A stretch of 64,000 nt of DNA from contig NC_087069.1 in the NCBI RefSeq assembly GCF_963678635.1, forward strand, positions 8,382,633 through 8,446,632, given 5' to 3'. The translations under genes were made by a program, and so were the position numbers. The stretch's first letter is position 1; every line of letters starts with the position of its first letter. Shown here piece by piece: positions 44,253 to 54,100 of this stretch. Under the pieces are notes generated by a model that ran no database searches, was not told the DNA's origin, and saw only the letters and a list, made by a program, of their open reading frames with translations. The DNA is from Symsagittifera roscoffensis (Eukaryota; Xenacoelomorpha; Acoela; Convolutidae).

Positions 44253-44440
44253 TGACAATGGCAATACTTTTGGGTGATTCAGATTCCAATTTCAAATCGT
44301 AGTTTAGTTGTTGCTTTTAAATGATTTCTTTCTGATTTTTGAGTTTTGAGTCTTTCAGTTTACTAATTTGGCGGCATAATCATGTCAAAAATGTGGTAAA
44401 ATTAGGTTCGGCAAAGATTAAAGTTCAAATGTCGTAGACA
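44253..44440 (-). repeat. 3' LTR of the BEL/Pao element (188 bp)
   Basis: Matches 51371-51558 at all but two adjacent positions (GGCGGCAT here, GGCACCAT there). In element orientation it begins TGTCTACGAC and ends CCATTGTCA, the canonical TG...CA. Confidence 0.95.
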
Positions 44441-44556
44441 TAGCCGGGCCCATTTGCAGGTTGCAAATTAGAAAATTGTTCGTTGAAGCTGATGGTACGT
44501 CGTCGTTGATTGTAATGGTCATCTAGTTGTTAGCTGTCGTTGATCATGTTGGTCAT

Positions 44557-47500
44557 CTAGTTGTTACTGTGGTCCAATACTCGCGAGAGTTTGACTGCTG
44601 GTCGGTGTAGAATCCCCCTGCTAGTTTTAATTTCGCAGGAGCGAACGATTCCGTCTGCACCTGGGAAAGTACGAAGTACCCGTCCCAGGGGCCAAAGACC
44701 TCGAGGCGTTAGGTCTTCCAGTATCCATACAAGGTCTCCTTGCTGAAGATTTTCCACTTGCTTTGTCCATTTCGTTCGGGTCGTCAAGGTTGGCAAGTAG
44801 TCTTTGAGGTATCTGTTCCAGAACTGTTGACTCAAGGCTTGAGCTTGTTTCCAAGTTTTCTTGTCCGTTGTGTGGCGAGGGAGAAACAATCCGGGAGGCA
44901 AATTGTTTGTTGGTCGTCCTAGTAGAAGGTGATTGGGTGTAAGGGGCTCGTCGTCGGTTGGGTCTGATGAGACGTGGGTTAGCGGGCGAGAATTCATCAT
45001 AGCTTCAACCTCGCACGTGAAGGTTGACAGAGTTTCGTCGTCCAGTGCCCGTGTTCCAATGACTTTGTAGAAGGCAATCTTAAATGTTTTTATGAGGCGT
45101 TCCCATGATCCACCAAAGTGAGGAGCTGCAGGTGGGTTGAACTTCCAGGTTATTCCAAGTAATTGGCATTGATTGTTGAAGTCGTTGCTGTGTTGAATCT
45201 CAGAAAGGCTTTCCTGTAATTCCTTGTCAGCTGCAACGAAGGCTTTTCCGTTGTCAGAGAAGATGATCCTGGGTTTACCGCGTCTAGCGATGAAACGGCG
45301 TATGGCTTGTAGAGTTGAGTTTGTGTCAATTTGCTGGCATATTTCTGAATGAACTGCTCGCGTGACGAGGCAGGTGAAGAAGAGAACGTATCGCTTACTG
45401 TACTCGTCGTTGTTCCGCGTGGCAAAGGGTCCAAAGAAGTCAATTCCTGTTGAGTAGAAGGGGTAACTGTTTTCCGATAAAGGGAGTCGTTGTAGGGGTA
45501 GATCTGCCATCAGAGGCTTCACTGGTTCCTGTCGAAGGCGTCGGCAAGGTATGCATTGTCGAATAGTTTTCTTCAGATGCTTGCGTGATCTTATGATCCA
45601 AAAGTCCTGTTGAAGAATGCTTCGGGTGTGTTCCATTCCACAATGGGAATTTATTTCGTGTGTTTGCTTCATGAAGAGTTGTATTGGGTAGTTTTCTGCG
45701 TTCAGAATGACTGGATGTCGGCTGCAAAGTAGAAGCGGGGCTTTCTGTAGTCGTCCTTTGGCACGTAAGTATCCGTGATCGTCGATGAAGGGGCAAAGAG
45801 GTTGTAGAGGGCTGCGGGGTGGAATGTCAGATTTCTTTGTCAGGCATGCTATTTCCTTGGGGAATGATTGATTCTGTGAGTGTTTAATGATCCATGCGAA
45901 TCCTAAGGTGAGGTGTTGAAGTGAGAGGCTCTGGCGTGTCTTCCTTTTGATGTTTTCTGCGAAGAGAAGAACATATGAAGTAACTCTGAGTGCTCTTGTC
46001 CAAGTGCTAAATCGGTTGAAGTCGATTACTGATGTTGGCGGTTGTGGGTCGTTGTCTGTCAGATGAATATCGGCTGTAGGTTGTGTTGGCGGGTGATTAG
46101 GCCAATCGGATGATGGTCTTAACAAGAAGTCTGGTCCTTTGATCCATCGTGAATCGGTAGTCATGTCACATGCTTTGTAACCACGTGTTCCGTCGTCTGC
46201 AGGGTTGTCTTTGCTGGGCACGTATCTCCAGTCCAGAGGAGATGTTGAGTCCATGATGAAATTCAGGCGGTTGGCAATGAAGATCCGGTGTCGTTGATTC
46301 GGCGAGTTTATCCAATGAAGAACTGTTGTACTATCTGTCCATAGTGTCGTACTGTCGATTCTTATGTCATGTTGTTCTTTGATGAAACGAGACAGTTTAG
46401 CTCCGTTAGTGGCGGCTTGAAGCTCGAGATTTGGAATTGTCATTCTGCTGATGGGTGCTACTCGGGCTTTTCCAATGACGAACTTGAGTTCCGTTGTGTC
46501 GTCGTCGTATCTGATTCTGAGGTAAGCAACTGATGCTAAGGCAAGTTCGGAAGCGTCGCTGAATACATGGAGTTGGGTTTCCAGTATCTTCGTTTCTGGT
46601 TTGAAGTAAGTCCGGGGCAGGCAGATGTCGTTGAATTGGCTTCGCTTGTCTATCCAATCGTTGAGGTCTGTTAAATGATCCATGTTTAGAGGTTTGTCCC
46701 ATTGAGGTCCATTACTCCAGGCAAGTTGAAGTGATTGTCGTAGTCGAATTGTCAGTGGCATCGTAATTCCAAGCGGGTCAAAGATTGAAGAAGCAAACTT
46801 CAATAGTTTGCGCTGCGTTAAGTCCTTCTTGTCAATGGCGTGAAACTTCTTTGCTTCCACAAGAAAGACGTCCGTGTCTGGTTTCCATTTCACTCCAAGA
46901 ACTCTTTCGAGGGGTCGTTCCTTCTTGGTGAGGCTGTCGTTGTTTTCCAAGTGGTTCTCGTTAACTGTTGTGAGGAATTGTTGAGAGTTTGAGGTCCATT
47001 TTGTGAGGTTGAAACCTCCAAGGCTGAACATCTTTTGAAGGTCGTTCATTAACTGTGTCGCTTCCGTCGGCGTTGAAACGGCTTTGTATAGGTCGTCCAT
47101 GTATATGTTGCGTTTTGTGATTTGCTCCAAGGCTGGATATTTGTCGGCATTGTCCTTCGCACATTGTCGAGTGGCGTAGCAGGCAACACATGGTGAGTCG
47201 GTAGCTCCGAAGATGTGGCGGGTGTATTGGAAGGTTGTGGGTTGGCCCGTGTTGTCCTTCCACAGAAATCGCAAATACGGCTGGTCCTCTGGGCTCACGA
47301 AGACCTGCATGAACATTGATTCAATGTCGGCAGAAATAGCGATTTGGTCTTCGCGAAATCGCATAACGATTCCAGTAAGGTTTGTGAGGAGGTCTGGTCC
47401 AGTTAGTAGGTTGCTGTTGAGTGATACTCCTTTGTAGATGCTCGATGCATTAAGGACTCGGCGTACCTTGCCAGGTTTATTGATGTTTGTCACTGGATGA

Positions 47501-50500
47501 TGAGGAAGGTACCATTTTCCTGTTGAGTCTTCATGGGAATCATCAACTTTGACTATGAAACCTTTCTGCAAGTCGGTGTCGATGGTCTCCTGATATTTCT
47601 GTGCCATCTCGGTGTTTCTCTTCAGTCGTCGGAGAAGGCTGTCGAGCTGCTTCTTGGCAAGCCATCTATTGTTTGGCAGTTGTTGTCCACGTTTCCAAAG
47701 CATTACAATTTCGTAGTGTCCATTGGGCAAGCGAGTTGTTGAAGATTCCAAGATGCGGAGAGCTTCCTTGTCGTCTGTTGAGAGGCTGCGTTGGTCAGTT
47801 GAAATCCCTTCGGCGTCCAATTTCATCCATTCAGCTACGTGGCGAAAGAGTTTATCGTCTGTCGTGAAGTTGATTGTGTTGATGTCGTTGGGTGTCGCTG
47901 CATTGTCTCGTCCACAGAGAGACCATCCAAGTGGCGTTTTCCATCCAATAGGCACATTTTGTTTTGAATGGATTACTTCTGAAGGTGTCACGAGTTCGGC
48001 GAAATCGCATCCAATGATGATTCCGATTTCTTTCGAGGGCAGTGTGGCTATCCGAATGTGTTGAAGAGGCTCGTTTCTTTGGCAGATGGAGTTGACGAGT
48101 TCAGGGTTGAATTGGGAAAGGTTCCAATCCATTATGACGTCGATGTCATTTAGTTGAAATGGCTGCTTTTGCTGGTTGTAGGGTCCAATCGCAATCGTCA
48201 TCTTTGTAGAAGCTGTGTCTGATGATGTCAGTGCTTGGTTTAGCTGGATGGTGTCGTCTAACTGCAGATCTGGTTTGAGTTGGAGGGCGATTGATGATTT
48301 AAGCAATGTCAGTTTGCTTCCACAATCAAGCATTGCATAGGCATGAACTGTATGTTTGCCATGAGAGATCGTTATTGGCAGGGTCGGAATGTGGCGAGTC
48401 GATTTCCTTCTGTTTATGCTGGTGCTGCAGTTGGTGGTGTCGTCATGTTGTCTGGAGTTCCGGTTGGCTGTCTCCCTTTGTGTCGTCGAGTTGTAGGTGC
48501 TGCTGTTGTGCAGAAGTGTGTGGTGTTTCTTACTGCATCCGTGCGTCCGGCAGGTTTGCGTTGATTGACAGTCGGCGAACTTGTGGGGGCTGAGGCAGTT
48601 GAAACATAGTTGTAGGTCCCTGGCATGCTGTAATCTGTCCTTTGGGTTCATTGCGATGAAGTGATGGCATTTTCCAAGGTACTGGCAATTGCGTTTCTCC
48701 GGGCAAAAATCTCGTCGTTGATCCTTTTGTCCAGATTTATGTTGCTGCTGGCTGCGTTGCTGGTTCCGGTGGTTCTGATTGGCGCGGTGATCCGATGGTC
48801 CATGTTGGTGGGTGTGACCGTTGGATGATGATCCTTGAGTGTTGCTGCTGTTGTAGTTGTTGTTGCTGCTGCTGTTTCTGGTGTTGTTGTTGTTGCTGTG
48901 GCTCGGCAAATCGCTGCATGCTTCGGCGTAGATGTTGAACCAATTGGTGAGGTCGATGAGTGATGGTTGTCTGATGTTGCATTGCAGATTGTATCTATTC
49001 CATTCTAGTCGGCAAGGGGTAGGCAGTTTTGACAAAACTGTTTGGACATTTGTCGTAGAGTGTAGATCGTGCTGGAATCCAAGTGTCGTGAATGTATCGA
49101 CCATTGTCTGTAGGAAGTTGGCGAGGTCCTTGTAGCTTCTGGTATGTCGTAGATTGGGGCCGCTGATGGCGTCGAGTCGTCGAAGGAAGGATGTAACTAT
49201 CTTCGTCGGGTTACCAAAGTCGTTTTCCAGTCGCTGAAGGGCTGCGTCATACATTGCTCCATTGCATCCATATCCTCGGATAAGAGATTTTGCATCTCCG
49301 GATACAAGTTTCTGCAGATGTGTCATCTTTTCCGAGTTTGTCATGTCGGTGCTGTTGATGGTTGCGTTGAACAGTCCTATCCAATCTAACCATTGTTCAG
49401 GTTCTCCGTCGAATATGAATGGTTTGACAATGGGCACTGATTTCCTGAATGTCTTCGAGATCGTTTGATGATGGGTGTGGTCTGTCGGTGCTGTTCCAAG
49501 GTTGGCAGGAATCGGAGGAAAATAAGACGGCTGGTTTTGATGTGCTGCATGTTGATGTGCTGCATGTTGATGGACTGCATGTTGATGAGGGGGAGGTCGG
49601 TTGATATTTTGGTGAGTTGATCCTGTTGGTCCCCTGCAGCCTGCATGAGTGAAGGCTTTTGTTGATGATGTCGGCATGTTCGTAGGGTTGTATGCTGTCG
49701 TGGTTCCCAGAAATCCTTCCTGGTACGATCTTATGGCAGGTTGTGTACATTGGTGAGTCAGGGTCGGCTGGCTGGAGGTCCAATTTGTTGCTGTTCGTTG
49801 ATCTCCTTGGTTTGTTGGCAGTAGTGCTGGTTGTGCTGGTATCGGTACTCCGTTGATGTTTGTGATACCCTTAGCTGTCGTCTGGTGTCCACAGAACACG
49901 TTGGTGGGGGGATGATTGGTTGAATTCTGATTTCCAATCGTCAAGATGGGTCTAAAGGCGCTATTCGGATTATGTGTCCTCTGTTGCTGACTTGGAGGCT
50001 GATTCTGTTGTAGGCTTGAAGGCTGGTTCTGTTGTTGGCTTGAAGGCTGGTATAGTCCATGTGGGGGGCTAGCTGTCTGGGGAGCAAGAAATGGGTGTGT
50101 GATTTGCTGTCCAATCATTTGACTCTGAGCTGCTTTTGAAGTTGCTGTCGGAAGAAATATTGGCGCTGAAACATTTCTTTGTTGGGTTGCTGGTGCGTTC
50201 ATCTGCTGATTGAAAACTTGGATTTGAGTTCCAGGGTTGGAGTGTGGTGACGTTTCATGAAGTTGAGCTTCTGAGTTCGGTCTTTGTCCCACTGTTGCTG
50301 TCAATTGCTGATTGTCGATTTGGAGTTGAGTTCCATTGTTCAATTCTATAGTCGTTCCTTGAAGTTGAGCTTCTGGGTGGTTCGGCTGAAGGTTTGAACT
50401 TTGTGACAAGTCGGCGTTCGACTGCTGCAATGAGAGGTTTGACTGAAGATGGAGGTGAGTTCCATGGGCAGTTTGAGTTCCAAGAGTTTCTGTTTTTTGT

Positions 50501-51090
50501 TGATGAATGCGATGATCCAAGGTATTGGCGTCGCTGTTAGATCCGGGGCGAAGTAGGAGTCCTGAATTGTCCTGGGCGGAATTTGATCTGTGGTTTGAAG
50601 TAGCGTTTAAGCTTGCTGGCAATCCTGAAAATTGTGGCAAATCGTCCGGGGTGTCCTGGTCTATGGTGACGTTTTGTGTAGTGGTACTACGGGTTAAACT
50701 TTCCGTTTGGCGTCGAAGGGGAAGATTTTTCAAGGCTTGTCGTATTATTGAAGGCGTCGAGACGTTGCTGGCTACTCGTGATGAGTTTAAAGAAGACGTG
50801 GCAGTGTTGTTGAGGGTACGCTCGTATCGTTTTGATCGTAGTTGGATCGTTCGGTACAAAACTTTCAAAGTTTTCAATCGTTCAATGATTGAGTCTTGCT
50901 GGTCCGTTCCGGTGTGTATTATCTTGACTGCTTCGTTATTGGCATCGTCAAGCAAGCTCTTCAATTCCGTTAAGAAATCGTTTATGATCTGTACTTCGTC
51001 GGAATCGCTTATGGCTTGGTTAATTGCTTTTGCTAAAATTTCTACGTCTGTTTCTATGACTTTAAAAACAGCATCATAGGTTGAATTCAT
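44557..51090 (-). CDS. gag-pol: BEL/Pao Gag-Pol polyprotein
   Basis: A 2177-aa polyprotein for reverse transcription and integration. Order: coiled N-terminal Gag; long Gln/Ser/Asn/Pro-rich tract (to about 540); capsid-like DUF1759 region from IFDGEPEQWLDW (about 556); two Cys/His knuckles including CFNCLSPHKFADC (about 800-865); aspartic protease with LDCGS at about 922 (Cys in place of the usual Ser/Thr of DSG/DTG); RT with ADIESMF (about 1255) and YMDD (about 1329); Pao-type linker SSIFDPLG; RNase H with SDAS (about 1512) and TDSTT; integrase HHCC finger (about 1815-1851) and catalytic D-D-E in IDFFGPF, SDNGKAF and GSWERL (about 1884, 1944, 1996); C-terminal DUF5641-like domain. The start at 51090 gives the full Gag and lies 281 nt inside the 5' LTR. 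Confidence 0.95.
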   Translation of the reverse strand: MNSTYDAVFKVIETDVEILAKAINQAISDSDEVQIINDFLTELKSLLDDANNEAVKIIHTGTDQQDSIIERLKTLKVLYRTIQLRSKRYERTLNNTATSSLNSSRVASNVSTPSIIRQALKNLPLRRQTESLTRSTTTQNVTIDQDTPDDLPQFSGLPASLNATSNHRSNSAQDNSGLLLRPGSNSDANTLDHRIHQQKTETLGTQTAHGTHLHLQSNLSLQQSNADLSQSSNLQPNHPEAQLQGTTIELNNGTQLQIDNQQLTATVGQRPNSEAQLHETSPHSNPGTQIQVFNQQMNAPATQQRNVSAPIFLPTATSKAAQSQMIGQQITHPFLAPQTASPPHGLYQPSSQQQNQPSSLQQNQPPSQQQRTHNPNSAFRPILTIGNQNSTNHPPTNVFCGHQTTAKGITNINGVPIPAQPALLPTNQGDQRTATNWTSSQPTLTHQCTQPAIRSYQEGFLGTTTAYNPTNMPTSSTKAFTHAGCRGPTGSTHQNINRPPPHQHAVHQHAAHQHAAHQNQPSYFPPIPANLGTAPTDHTHHQTISKTFRKSVPIVKPFIFDGEPEQWLDWIGLFNATINSTDMTNSEKMTHLQKLVSGDAKSLIRGYGCNGAMYDAALQRLENDFGNPTKIVTSFLRRLDAISGPNLRHTRSYKDLANFLQTMVDTFTTLGFQHDLHSTTNVQTVLSKLPTPCRLEWNRYNLQCNIRQPSLIDLTNWFNIYAEACSDLPSHSNNNNTRNSSSNNNYNSSNTQGSSSNGHTHQHGPSDHRANQNHRNQQRSQQQHKSGQKDQRRDFCPEKRNCQYLGKCHHFIAMNPKDRLQHARDLQLCFNCLSPHKFADCQSTQTCRTHGCSKKHHTLLHNSSTYNSTTQRETANRNSRQHDDTTNCSTSINRRKSTRHIPTLPITISHGKHTVHAYAMLDCGSKLTLLKSSIALQLKPDLQLDDTIQLNQALTSSDTASTKMTIAIGPYNQQKQPFQLNDIDVIMDWNLSQFNPELVNSICQRNEPLQHIRIATLPSKEIGIIIGCDFAELVTPSEVIHSKQNVPIGWKTPLGWSLCGRDNAATPNDINTINFTTDDKLFRHVAEWMKLDAEGISTDQRSLSTDDKEALRILESSTTRLPNGHYEIVMLWKRGQQLPNNRWLAKKQLDSLLRRLKRNTEMAQKYQETIDTDLQKGFIVKVDDSHEDSTGKWYLPHHPVTNINKPGKVRRVLNASSIYKGVSLNSNLLTGPDLLTNLTGIVMRFREDQIAISADIESMFMQVFVSPEDQPYLRFLWKDNTGQPTTFQYTRHIFGATDSPCVACYATRQCAKDNADKYPALEQITKRNIYMDDLYKAVSTPTEATQLMNDLQKMFSLGGFNLTKWTSNSQQFLTTVNENHLENNDSLTKKERPLERVLGVKWKPDTDVFLVEAKKFHAIDKKDLTQRKLLKFASSIFDPLGITMPLTIRLRQSLQLAWSNGPQWDKPLNMDHLTDLNDWIDKRSQFNDICLPRTYFKPETKILETQLHVFSDASELALASVAYLRIRYDDDTTELKFVIGKARVAPISRMTIPNLELQAATNGAKLSRFIKEQHDIRIDSTTLWTDSTTVLHWINSPNQRHRIFIANRLNFIMDSTSPLDWRYVPSKDNPADDGTRGYKACDMTTDSRWIKGPDFLLRPSSDWPNHPPTQPTADIHLTDNDPQPPTSVIDFNRFSTWTRALRVTSYVLLFAENIKRKTRQSLSLQHLTLGFAWIIKHSQNQSFPKEIACLTKKSDIPPRSPLQPLCPFIDDHGYLRAKGRLQKAPLLLCSRHPVILNAENYPIQLFMKQTHEINSHCGMEHTRSILQQDFWIIRSRKHLKKTIRQCIPCRRLRQEPVKPLMADLPLQRLPLSENSYPFYSTGIDFFGPFATRNNDEYSKRYVLFFTCLVTRAVHSEICQQIDTNSTLQAIRRFIARRGKPRIIFSDNGKAFVAADKELQESLSEIQHSNDFNNQCQLLGITWKFNPPAAPHFGGSWERLIKTFKIAFYKVIGTRALDDETLSTFTCEVEAMMNSRPLTHVSSDPTDDEPLTPNHLLLGRPTNNLPPGLFLPRHTTDKKTWKQAQALSQQFWNRYLKDYLPTLTTRTKWTKQVENLQQGDLVWILEDLTPRGLWPLGRVLRTFPGADGIVRSCEIKTSRGILHRPAVKLSRVLDHSNN

Positions 51091-51370
51091 TTTTAATTGA
51101 CTTTGTCTCCTAAACTTAATTCACTTTTTGACGTGTCAGACAAAAATGTAAATGGCCAATATGTAATTCCTTTGATTACATGGAACCCTCGCAATTGTAT
51201 TGTAACAAAAAAAATGATTTTGAGTTTTTTTTTTTTCTTTGGAACTTACAATCCAAAAAAAAAAATAATAAACTATATGACTGGTTAGTATAAGGATGGG
51301 TTCGTTGATTTTTCCAACAAAAAAAAACCTTGGTTTCGGTTTCTTTGTTTTAAAAACTATTGGGCGCCAA

Positions 51371-51558
51371 TGACAATGGCAATACTTTTGGGTGATTCAG
51401 ATTCCAATTTCAAATCGTAGTTTAGTTGTTGCTTTTAAATGATTTCTTTCTGATTTTTGAGTTTTGAGTCTTTCAGTTTACTAATTTGGCACCATAATCA
51501 TGTCAAAAATGTGGTAAAATTAGGTTCGGCAAAGATTAAAGTTCAAATGTCGTAGACA
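51371..51558 (-). repeat. 5' LTR of the BEL/Pao element (188 bp)
   Basis: Pair of 44253-44440. In element orientation it is upstream of the polyprotein and must carry its promoter. No TATA box is obvious. Confidence 0.95.
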
Positions 51559-51563
51559 GGCTT
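51559..51563. repeat. Target-site duplication, right (GGCTT)
   Basis: Perfect copy of 44248-44252. Five bases is normal for BEL/Pao. Confidence 0.9.
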
Positions 51564-52260
51564 ATTATTCAAATTATCCGAAAACGGAAAAAAATGGGTT
51601 TTTTACTGAAAACAATAGATAGATGCGATACACTCGCCCTTCCTCCAGTTTGGCGAATGCTTAAAGCAAAGCTAGAAAGGTTTCGTTCTTCCTATGAGCC
51701 TGCGGTGATGATAATTCAACTAGTTTGTTCAAGCATTGGCCTAATTTGTTGTTTTTATAGAATTTTAGAAAACTTGAATGTTTTATTCTTTTGTCATGTG
51801 TCTAAAATATTTTCAATTCATGTTGCATCTATTGTTCAATGATTAAAATATTTGATATTATACGTAATAATTTAGTTTTTTTTAATTTTATAATTGGGTC
51901 AACTCAAATTATACCGCAACGATTTGTTTTTCAACTATTTTCTAATTTCGTCTAAAATTTGCACTTTAATTTTTGGCTATTATAATTTTAGTCTAAAAAA
52001 TAGAACCTCATTTTACTTTATGACAGATCAGCGTTGTAATTAAATTTCTACGTCTCGTTCATTTTAAAAGGAAAGTATGTGGAGTATATTGAACTAAAAA
52101 TACAACGTGGTGTTAAAATTATTTATCCCATGCCAGTCATTTTCTTTTGTTTTTAGTCAATCGAGAAGGAGAAAATCCCTTTTAACTCGCACATTTTGTT
52201 TCCCTAAAAAATTAATCAAATAATTTTATTTGGACTTCATTTTTTTTTGCTTTATAGTAT
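51564..52260. other. Right flank of BEL, one unrecognised 82-codon frame
   Basis: A plus-strand ORF at 51594-51842 (ATG start) reads a mixed N-terminus and a hydrophobic C-terminal half. It is disconnected from any recognisable gene by the BEL insertion and may be chance. The rest is AT-rich and non-coding. Confidence 0.25.
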
Positions 52261-52322
52261 GGATTATTATAACACGCAAAATAAAGACTAGCGCAAACTT
52301 TGAGACTATTTCATAGCTAAAA

Positions 52323-52403
52323 ATGAACCAGCTGATTCTGTTGTTCTTTCTTCTCTGCGTGATTGGAGCTTGGATGCAATTGTATGTGAGCAAAACCAAC
52401 TGA
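52323..52403 (+). pseudogene. Truncated signal-peptide exon
   Basis: ATG at 52323 reads 26 codons, MNQLILLFFLLCVIGAWMQL and six more, to TGA 52401-52403. The hydrophobic N-terminus resembles the secreted peptide at 31123 (MN..LLL..LLCV.G) and aligns at DNA level with 1805-1925. The stop follows almost at once and the mature region is shifted or lost. Alternatively this is an intact first exon whose continuation is spliced. Not resolved. Confidence 0.4.
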
Positions 52404-52839
52404 TGAATCGATGAAGGTCTCGCAGTAACGCGCAACGTCCAATCGAACCAGACCAACCAAAATTTCGAGGCGCGAAAGCGGGATCTTTGCTTCGTGGCGA
52501 GAAAGCGGGAAAGCGGAACCAGGGTTGACCAACAATGCTGTTCATACAAGTGGTTATTTGGAAAAATGTAATCAAACAGTTTTCATGCAGTTTTTTAGGA
52601 TCAGAAAATTGCATGAAAGTTCTATGATTAGTGATTTTGCAAATATGAAAACTGTAAAACTAGCATTTTTCCCTGAAGTTTTTTTTGCAGTTTTTCTAAG
52701 TTTAATTCCTCAACTTTTTTTTGCTTCTGATCGTACTCGAACAAAAGTGGCAAACACCATGTTTGCTGCAAGCTAGAGTTAGGGAGGTTAAACGGTCTTG
52801 CATGAACAATGCAATGAAATTGCAGTTTTCTGAAAATGA

Positions 52840-53340
52840 CAACAAACGTCACAGAAAAGTACAGAGATTTGAGCTGTCATATTTGGAGGCAGCAAATGTA
52901 ATCCATGGGATTACTCTCACAGTGCCCAAGAAAGGGTTAAGAATTTCAAATTTTAAAGAAAAAAATTTACTTTTCCTCTTTCTAAAAAATGTTCGAAAAA
53001 TCACAAAAAAAAAACGCATTTCTCGTCATATCAAAGATTTGAGCAGTGATTTTTGGAGGCAAAACTTGCAACCCTTAGGATTACCCTGGTAGAGAAGCTA
53101 TAAAGATGGGAATTGCAAATTTTGTGAAAAATTTGATATTCAAAATCTTTGAACAATTTTAACAAAAAACATAACAAACGTACGTCACATCTCGGGAACT
53201 CAGAGCATTTGAGCAGTCACAGTTGAACGCAAGATTTGGGACTTGGAACTCCTGAAACTACACTTACAGTACTTAACTGCATGAATGGGAAGTTCAAACT
53301 TTCTGAATATTTTTAAATCCAAGTTTTCTGAAAATTGAAA
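52840..53340 (+). repeat. Degenerate tandem repeat, period ~169 bp, three units
   Basis: GATTTGAGC(T/A)GT(C/G)A followed by GGAGGCA(A)..TTG.AA occurs at about 52867, 53036 and 53206, spacings 169 and 170. Each is preceded by an AACGTCACA/CATCTCG-like stretch and followed by TACTC/TACAC..ACAGT. Diverged, non-coding. Confidence 0.65.
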
Positions 53341-53561
53341 AAACAAACAGAAATTGTCAGATCTCATTTTCCGGAAGAATTGGACAATGTGGTCTATAAA
53401 TTTAACTGTAAATTTTGCTGGTGAGGGAGAGAGCCTTTTTTAGGCCGAAAAAATTGCCAAAAACTGCATGCAATTCTTTAATAGTGGCGCAGCACTTACT
53501 TCTAGGGGGCATTTTAGCTATGTCCTTTCAAAATCTGAGATTCAAACTATAAAAATAAAGT

Positions 53562-53567
53562 TTTATT
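53562..53567 (-). terminator. AATAAA polyadenylation signal
   Basis: AATAAA on the minus strand 11 nt after the stop of the ORF at 53579-54100. Such hexamers are common by chance in AT-rich DNA. Confidence 0.3.
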
Positions 53568-53578
53568 TTTCTTTAGAA

Positions 53579-54100
53579 TCATTGAAGGGAACAATTCGAC
53601 TTGTCATCAAAGGTTTTCACTTTATCAGTCTCTCTCATTTTGTCGGGCGTTAGTCTTGTCGGCTCATTGACCGTGCAAGTATTGTGCTTATTCTCATTTT
53701 GGGGAAATGGGTCTAGGTCGTCGACAATAATACAAATATTGTTCGCTTCTTTAAGATCGGTTGAAAAACATCTTGACTTCAAACTATGATCGATTCTAGT
53801 CGGCGTCGATGAAACCGAAACTGGTTCAGATACCGAAAATTTGTTTGGATTTTTTTTATTGGCGTGTGATTGTTGTGACGTAATACTTCCGTTTATGGTA
53901 GTTCTAGGAGGCGGTGATTGCATTGAAGTTATTCCCGAATCTGATTGGCCGACCCAAACTTGTTTAGTTGATCGGTGTATTTGTAGTTTTGAATCGCTTG
54001 AAATGTTTTCACCATCTTTTGATGAAATGATTTCTCGCGGGCTATTTCGAATGTTGTTCCACTCATCTTTGAAGTTTAGTTTGACTTTCGATTGGTTCAT
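53579..54100 (-). CDS. Unrecognised 173-aa hydrophilic protein
   Basis: ATG at 54100-54098 with an in-frame TAG two codons upstream, running to TGA at 53581-53579, with AATAAA 11 nt downstream. The product is Ser/Thr/Asn/Lys-rich with no signal peptide, membrane helix, zinc-binding cluster or known motif. It contains a hydrophobic-acidic ICIIVDDLDPFP segment around residue 125. GC content is higher than in the flanks, which favours real coding. It could be a single-exon host gene, the last exon of one, or part of an unrecognised transposon. No neighbours help. Confidence 0.35.
   Translation of the reverse strand: MNQSKVKLNFKDEWNNIRNSPREIISSKDGENISSDSKLQIHRSTKQVWVGQSDSGITSMQSPPPRTTINGSITSQQSHANKKNPNKFSVSEPVSVSSTPTRIDHSLKSRCFSTDLKEANNICIIVDDLDPFPQNENKHNTCTVNEPTRLTPDKMRETDKVKTFDDKSNCSLQ

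Larger units (their letters stand above)
44253..51558 (-). mobile_element. Complete BEL/Pao LTR retrotransposon, 7306 bp
   Basis: Two 188-bp LTRs, a 5-bp GGCTT target duplication and one uninterrupted 2177-codon Gag-Pol ORF. On the minus strand the 5' LTR is followed directly by TTGGCGCCCAATAG, a TGG-starting primer-binding site of the usual tRNA 3'-end type (tRNA identity not determined). A clear polypurine tract before the 3' LTR is not visible. Near-identical LTRs and an intact ORF indicate recent insertion and possible activity. Its GC content is visibly higher than its surroundings. There is no env. Confidence 0.95.

Noticed and set aside
44557-51079. Numerous ORFs on both strands inside the BEL element
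   Set aside because: Shadows of the 2177-codon polyprotein in other frames; none has an independent motif.
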